Assembly: GCA_036873135.1 (NCBI GenBank)
Contig: JAPTYO010000001.1
Location: 51,654,624-51,718,623 of the forward strand
DNA from: Clarkia xantiana subsp. parviflora
Lineage: Eukaryota; Streptophyta; Magnoliopsida; Myrtales; Onagraceae
Direction of reading: 5' to 3'
Length of the DNA stretch: 64,000 nt
Shown here: in pieces, positions 59,953 to 64,000 of the stretch
Layout of the letters: every line of letters begins with the position of its first letter
Numbering within the stretch: position 1 is the stretch's first letter
Made by a program: the position numbers and the translations under genes
Notes under the pieces: generated by a model
Databases searched by the model: none
What the model saw: the letters and a program-made list of their open reading frames with translations, nothing else
Told to the model about the DNA's origin: nothing

Positions 59953-60468
59953 GGAAAAAGTATGTGAAACATGCAACATGTTTGAAAAAATGGTTTTATG
60001 GACCAATATGTTTTAAAATGTATAATATGTTTGAAAAAGATGGTTTTATGGACAAATATGTATTAAAATGTACAACAAGCTTGCAAAAGATGATAAAATG
60101 ACATACCGTCCACTTGATCAATAGTCTCATTAAGTGGACACGTGCGAAACACATTTTTAGAAAGAATAATAATAATTAAAATAAGAAATTAATTTATACA
60201 TAGCAATGATTATTAATGAGTGGAGGTAGATAATAACAATAATAATAATAATTTTTTAAAAACATTATCCGCACGTGTCCACTTAATGAGACTAGCTAGT
60301 GACAACAAGTGGATGATAGTTATTTTACCCTCTTTTGTAAGCTTTTTGTACATTTAAAAAAAAAAGGTCCATAAAACCATCTTTTTCAAACATGTTGTAC
60401 GTTTAAAACATATTGGTCCATAGAACCATCTTTTTCAAACATGTTACATGTTTTACGTATTTTTTCCT
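59953..60468. mobile_element. MULE-like MITE, 516 bp, with 9-bp target duplication
   Basis: Exact ATTCTTTTA on both sides (59944-59952 and 60469-60477). Ends are GGAAAAAGTATGTGAAACAT on the left and, reverse complemented, AGGAAAAAATACGTAAAACA on the right. Arms of about 200 bp contain tandem GTTTGAAAAAGATGGTTTTA units and an ACACGTGC/GCACGTGT pair closer to the centre. Non-coding. Confidence 0.9.
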
Positions 60469-60922
60469 ATTCTTTTACTAACAAGGAACAAAATCAATAT
60501 TAACATCAAAATTACTTGTACTACAACATTCTCAATGCGGTCTTGCTCCGACAACATTTGATCAATTAAGCTTCGATTCGTTCATGGACTTTTCAAATTA
60601 CGGAGTCTAGCGATAATAGTAGTCACACAACAAAGCTGCAACATTCATGACATATGAGCTTTGTTCTTTCCCTATAAAATTCATATCCATTTCTTTCAAC
60701 CTTAAAATACAGTTTCATCGTCCTCCGATAGCCTTGGTCTTGTCCTGTTTGAGCAATTATCTTGACCAGTCTTGATCCTACTTCTTAGATTTCGCGGCAC
60801 TTTCTCAATCACTTCTTGATGCATAGCTTCGGGCAGGTGACCCCCATCTATTATTATAAGCAACAGAAGCAAACAAGTTCGTTAATTTCTGCGATTTTGA
60901 AGTAATTCAAGGCATTTCGGAA

Positions 60923-62737
60923 TTAAAAACAACCAACCCTTTTCTTGCGATTCTCGGATTGTGCTTTTTCTTTCTGATGATTCGTTGATGATGAACCAGA
61001 ATTGAAGCGAAGGCATTGGAACCATTTCCTTGCTTTCTTCTCTATTGGCTTCTTCTCTATCTTCTCCTGCATATACAAAGACCACTGCAATCAGCAGAAA
61101 CAATAAAAGTCCACAAAATCAAAACTTTGGCTCAGTTTATAAATTAAGCAACATGAAATGGAGACAAGAACATCAGGGGGACACTAAAAGAGCTATCTTG
61201 CCGTGTTCTTTCTTGCAGATTTGTCTTTGCGCCCCAGTCTGCTTGGAATAGCAAAAAGAAGTTTCGTTCTGCATTTGCTCCACAACCTAGAGAACCTGCA
61301 AAAAAAAGATCAAAGTTGAATTCTTGTTTCTTCAAATGCCATAACACAACGATTCCTATTTACGGAGAGTTGAGTTCTTACTGTGCGGCTAAGAAGAACC
61401 TCTTCTTTGGGTCGCTTTTGTTTTCAGCAATTGCAGGAATAGGACTCTTTGGAGCTCTACCAACAAAATTCGAGATCAATAATTTTGAATTGAATGCTAG
61501 AAAAGAGGGAAATTTAGATGGACGAATTAAAGATACCTACTTTTTATCAGACTTAGCAATTGAGCTTCGGTATTTCGCTGATATGGCTGCAGGTGTTATG
61601 CACACCGGCATGAGCCATGTGATAGTTGTTTTCCGCCTATGAGGAGGATTCTCATTCTCAGAGCTCCCATCCTTTGTCTTGGGGATCAAGGCTTCTTGAC
61701 TAGACTCCGAACCCTGTTTTAAAAAAATAATTGTCATTTGCTCAAAATCTTCTCCAAGAATTGAAGGAACAAAGAAAAACACAATCTGGGTTTTGTAAAA
61801 ATAAAATAAAAAGATTCCATCTTTGCCTTGTGTTTCAAGTTTCTATGATGAATGAATGCTCAAAATCTTCTCCAGGAAAGGAACAACAAAAACACAATCT
61901 GGGTTTTCTAGAATCACTTTTTTTTTAATCAAAGAACTGGTCTTTAAAACTGCTACTTAGCACGAATGTTTCCACCTTTGCCTTGTGATTCAAGTTTCTA
62001 TGATCAAGGAATGCTCAAAATCTTCTCCAAGAAATTAAGAACAAAGAAACACAATCTGGGTTTTTTTTGGGAAAAATAAGTGTTCTCCAACGGTAGAATC
62101 TATCATTAAAACCCAAAAAAAAACCCAGTTTCTTGTATTCCAAGATTGTATAAACGAGACATGCAAGTTACCTCGGAAGAAGTGATCGACTTCAGTTCTC
62201 CATGCTTCTTCTTCTCCTCTTTGGATCCAATCTTTGTCACATCGAGCTCGCCCACGCATTCATTTTTCTTAGTCTCCATCGAAACATCGGATTTTGACTG
62301 ATTTTCCTTGTTTGCTGCTGTTTCCTTGTCATTGTTGTCGTCATTTTCGTGTTTATTCTGGACAATATCGAGTTGGTTGATCAGATCCGGATTGTGCTTC
62401 TTTCCGGCCATTCTCTGGTAATGAGCTTCGAAGAAGGCCTTCTTTTCAGCGACGGATCCGGGCTGCGAGAATCTCTCTGCCTCTTCCACGTAGCGTTTGG
62501 AAGAAAACAGAGTCCATCTATCCCATGCTAACGATTCCGACACGAACCTCCCAAATGAGACCGAATGCGAAAGCGCTTGGACCGGGTTTTCCTAAGAAAT
62601 CGAAACAAAGTTAGAGAAAACCGGAATAACAAATACTAATCGAATGTAGTCCTACTAATAAATACCTTGGTTGGTTCCCGGGAGGAACAAATGGATGTGT
62701 AGGTGATGGGCTTTATGACGCAAGTTGGTTCCCTCAT
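60923..62737 (-). CDS. WVD2/TPX2-like microtubule-associated protein
   Basis: A member of the plant WAVE-DAMPENED2-like/TPX2-related group, which binds cortical microtubules and affects cell elongation. Predicted exons in transcript order: 62737-62666, 62591-62172, 61713-61541, 61456-61382, 61295-61202, 61066-60923, giving 325 residues with consistent phases. The N terminus (MREPTCVIKPITYTS) and the block SFGRFVSESLAWDRW ... KRYVEEAERFSQPGSVA ... KKAFFEAHYQRMA (about 36-86) are the family signature. A Lys/Glu/Asn-rich middle follows. The predicted C terminus, EKIEKKPIEKKARKWFQCLRF, resembles the basic end of the TPX2 core. Exons 1-3 are well supported. Exons 4-6 are tentative, and the last intron needs a GC donor (61201-61200). 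The full KLEEK core is not evident, so the protein may be a short member such as the MDP40 type. Confidence 0.78.
61730..62070 (-). repeat. Three direct repeats in intron 2 of the WVD2-like gene
   Basis: Units with TGCTCAAAATCTTCTCCA(A/G)G and ACACAATCTGGGTTTT occur at about 61738, 61858 and 62010. Before the second and third stands CCTTTGCCTTGTG(T/A)TTCAAG. Spacing is about 120 and 152 bases. All lie inside the intron between exons 2 and 3. Confidence 0.85.
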
Positions 62738-63412
62738 GGCCAGAGATTAAACCTTGCAGCCCAAGATTTGTCGAATAGGTTTTGAGGTGAGGAGAAGTAG
62801 AAGATGAAGGAGAAGGAGGGAAAATTTAATGTTTTTTGTTGGGTTTGAAATCTCTGGAGACGCCACTAACGGCAATGAAATTGAATGTATGTGTGTTTTG
62901 GGGAGTTTGTTTGTTTGTTTGTAGGTTGAAACTAACTTTTATGACTTACCCACCTCCGTCGGTATCGGTGGCGATGTGAGGACTCCCTAATTATAGATAC
63001 TAATAATAATAATACTAACCGTGTGCACTATCCGTAAAATTACGTCCATTTTCGTTATCATCATCATTTCACTAAAGCTGCGAATAATAAATAATTCCAA
63101 CAATTAACTGCCAAATTTATCATCGAAGCATATCCAGTAAAGTAGAATAATCCAGAAATGTCCCCCCACCAGAAAAAGGCAAGGGCACTAAATTTTATTG
63201 ACTCTAACAAGTACGATGCTGATGTCCTCAAAGCAAAACCGACTTCACAGACAACCACGAAAAACAACAATCTGGGACAAACTCAGATCATCATCATCTT
63301 ACTACTAACAATAGTACTTATCATAAAGAAGCAGGCAGCATTATCAGCAGCAGCACCCCTCAATTATTTCACACCATCATTTAACTCTTCCTTCTTCTTA
63401 TTTAGTTACCGA
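62738..63412. other. Intergenic region between two minus-strand genes
   Basis: Holds the promoter and leader of the WVD2-like gene near 62738-62950 and the 3' untranslated region of the dehydrogenase gene next to 63412. A GTTTGTTTGTTTGTTTG run is at 62906-62922. The frame at 63158-63490 is fortuitous. Confidence 0.5.

Positions 63413-64000
<588 letters not shown>

Noticed and set aside
61144..61347. Alternative reading frame of the WVD2-like exon 5
   Set aside because: That frame joins neither neighbouring exon in phase; the chosen frame keeps the basic C terminus.

Overview
The window is nuclear DNA of a flowering plant, most likely a eudicot. The genes are intron-rich with GT-AG introns, intergenic DNA is AT-rich, and fragments of LTR retrotransposons, a LINE and many small inverted-repeat transposons (MITEs) are scattered throughout. 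The products are typical of plants: a chloroplast RNP-type RNA-binding protein, an arabinogalactan protein, sieve element occlusion proteins and a CCT-motif protein. Sieve element occlusion genes are typical of dicots and are not known from grasses. I cannot name the species. There are no operons; each gene is its own transcription unit.

Layout. (1) 1-4505: gene-poor, with a decayed LINE and MITE ends. (2) 4506-11321 (-): a complete 20-exon UBP14-type deubiquitinase. (3) 11322-15465: MITEs, a minisatellite, then the RGLG promoter and leader. (4) 15466-17769 (+): an RGLG-type copine/RING ubiquitin ligase in 11 exons. (5) 17770-23932: gypsy-type remnants and a Tourist-like MITE. (6) 23933-24328 (+): a small basic protein of unknown role. 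(7) 24746-25522: a hAT-type MITE. (8) 25964-27522 (+): a methyltransferase-like gene in two exons. (9) 27523-30556: copia 3' end, gypsy LTR/PBS fragment and MITEs. (10) 30557-32229 (+): a cp31-type chloroplast RNA-binding protein in four exons. (11) 33822-37079 and 39565-43134 (+): a tandem pair of SEO genes with six and seven exons. (12) 43576-45000: hAT-type MITE, MULE-like MITE and copia LTR pieces. (13) 45488-46000 (+): an arabinogalactan protein. (14) 46001-50319: several MITEs. (15) 50320-52325 (+): a CIA2-like CCT protein whose first intron carries a 526-bp MITE. (16) 52326-60922: MITEs and the decayed 3' half of a gypsy-type element with a recognisable LTR. (17) 60923-62737 (-): a WVD2/TPX2-like microtubule protein. 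(18) 63413 to the window edge (-): the 3' end of glyceraldehyde-3-phosphate dehydrogenase.

The genes do not form one pathway. UBP14 and RGLG both act in ubiquitin metabolism, the cp31-type and CIA2-like proteins both serve chloroplast biogenesis, and the SEO pair is a local duplication for phloem filament proteins. I see no convincing new multigene system. The most distinctive features are the dense, well-delimited MITE landscape (several with perfect 8- or 9-bp target duplications), two essentially identical hairpin MITEs 2.3 kb apart with one inside a gene, a candidate gene-conversion tract between the SEO paralogs, a structured minisatellite, and repeat arrays inside two introns.

Exon borders were placed by eye from splice motifs, reading-frame continuity and remembered family sequences. 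All UBP14, RGLG, CP31, SEO and CIA2-like exon phases close without conflict. The last exons of the WVD2-like gene are less certain.
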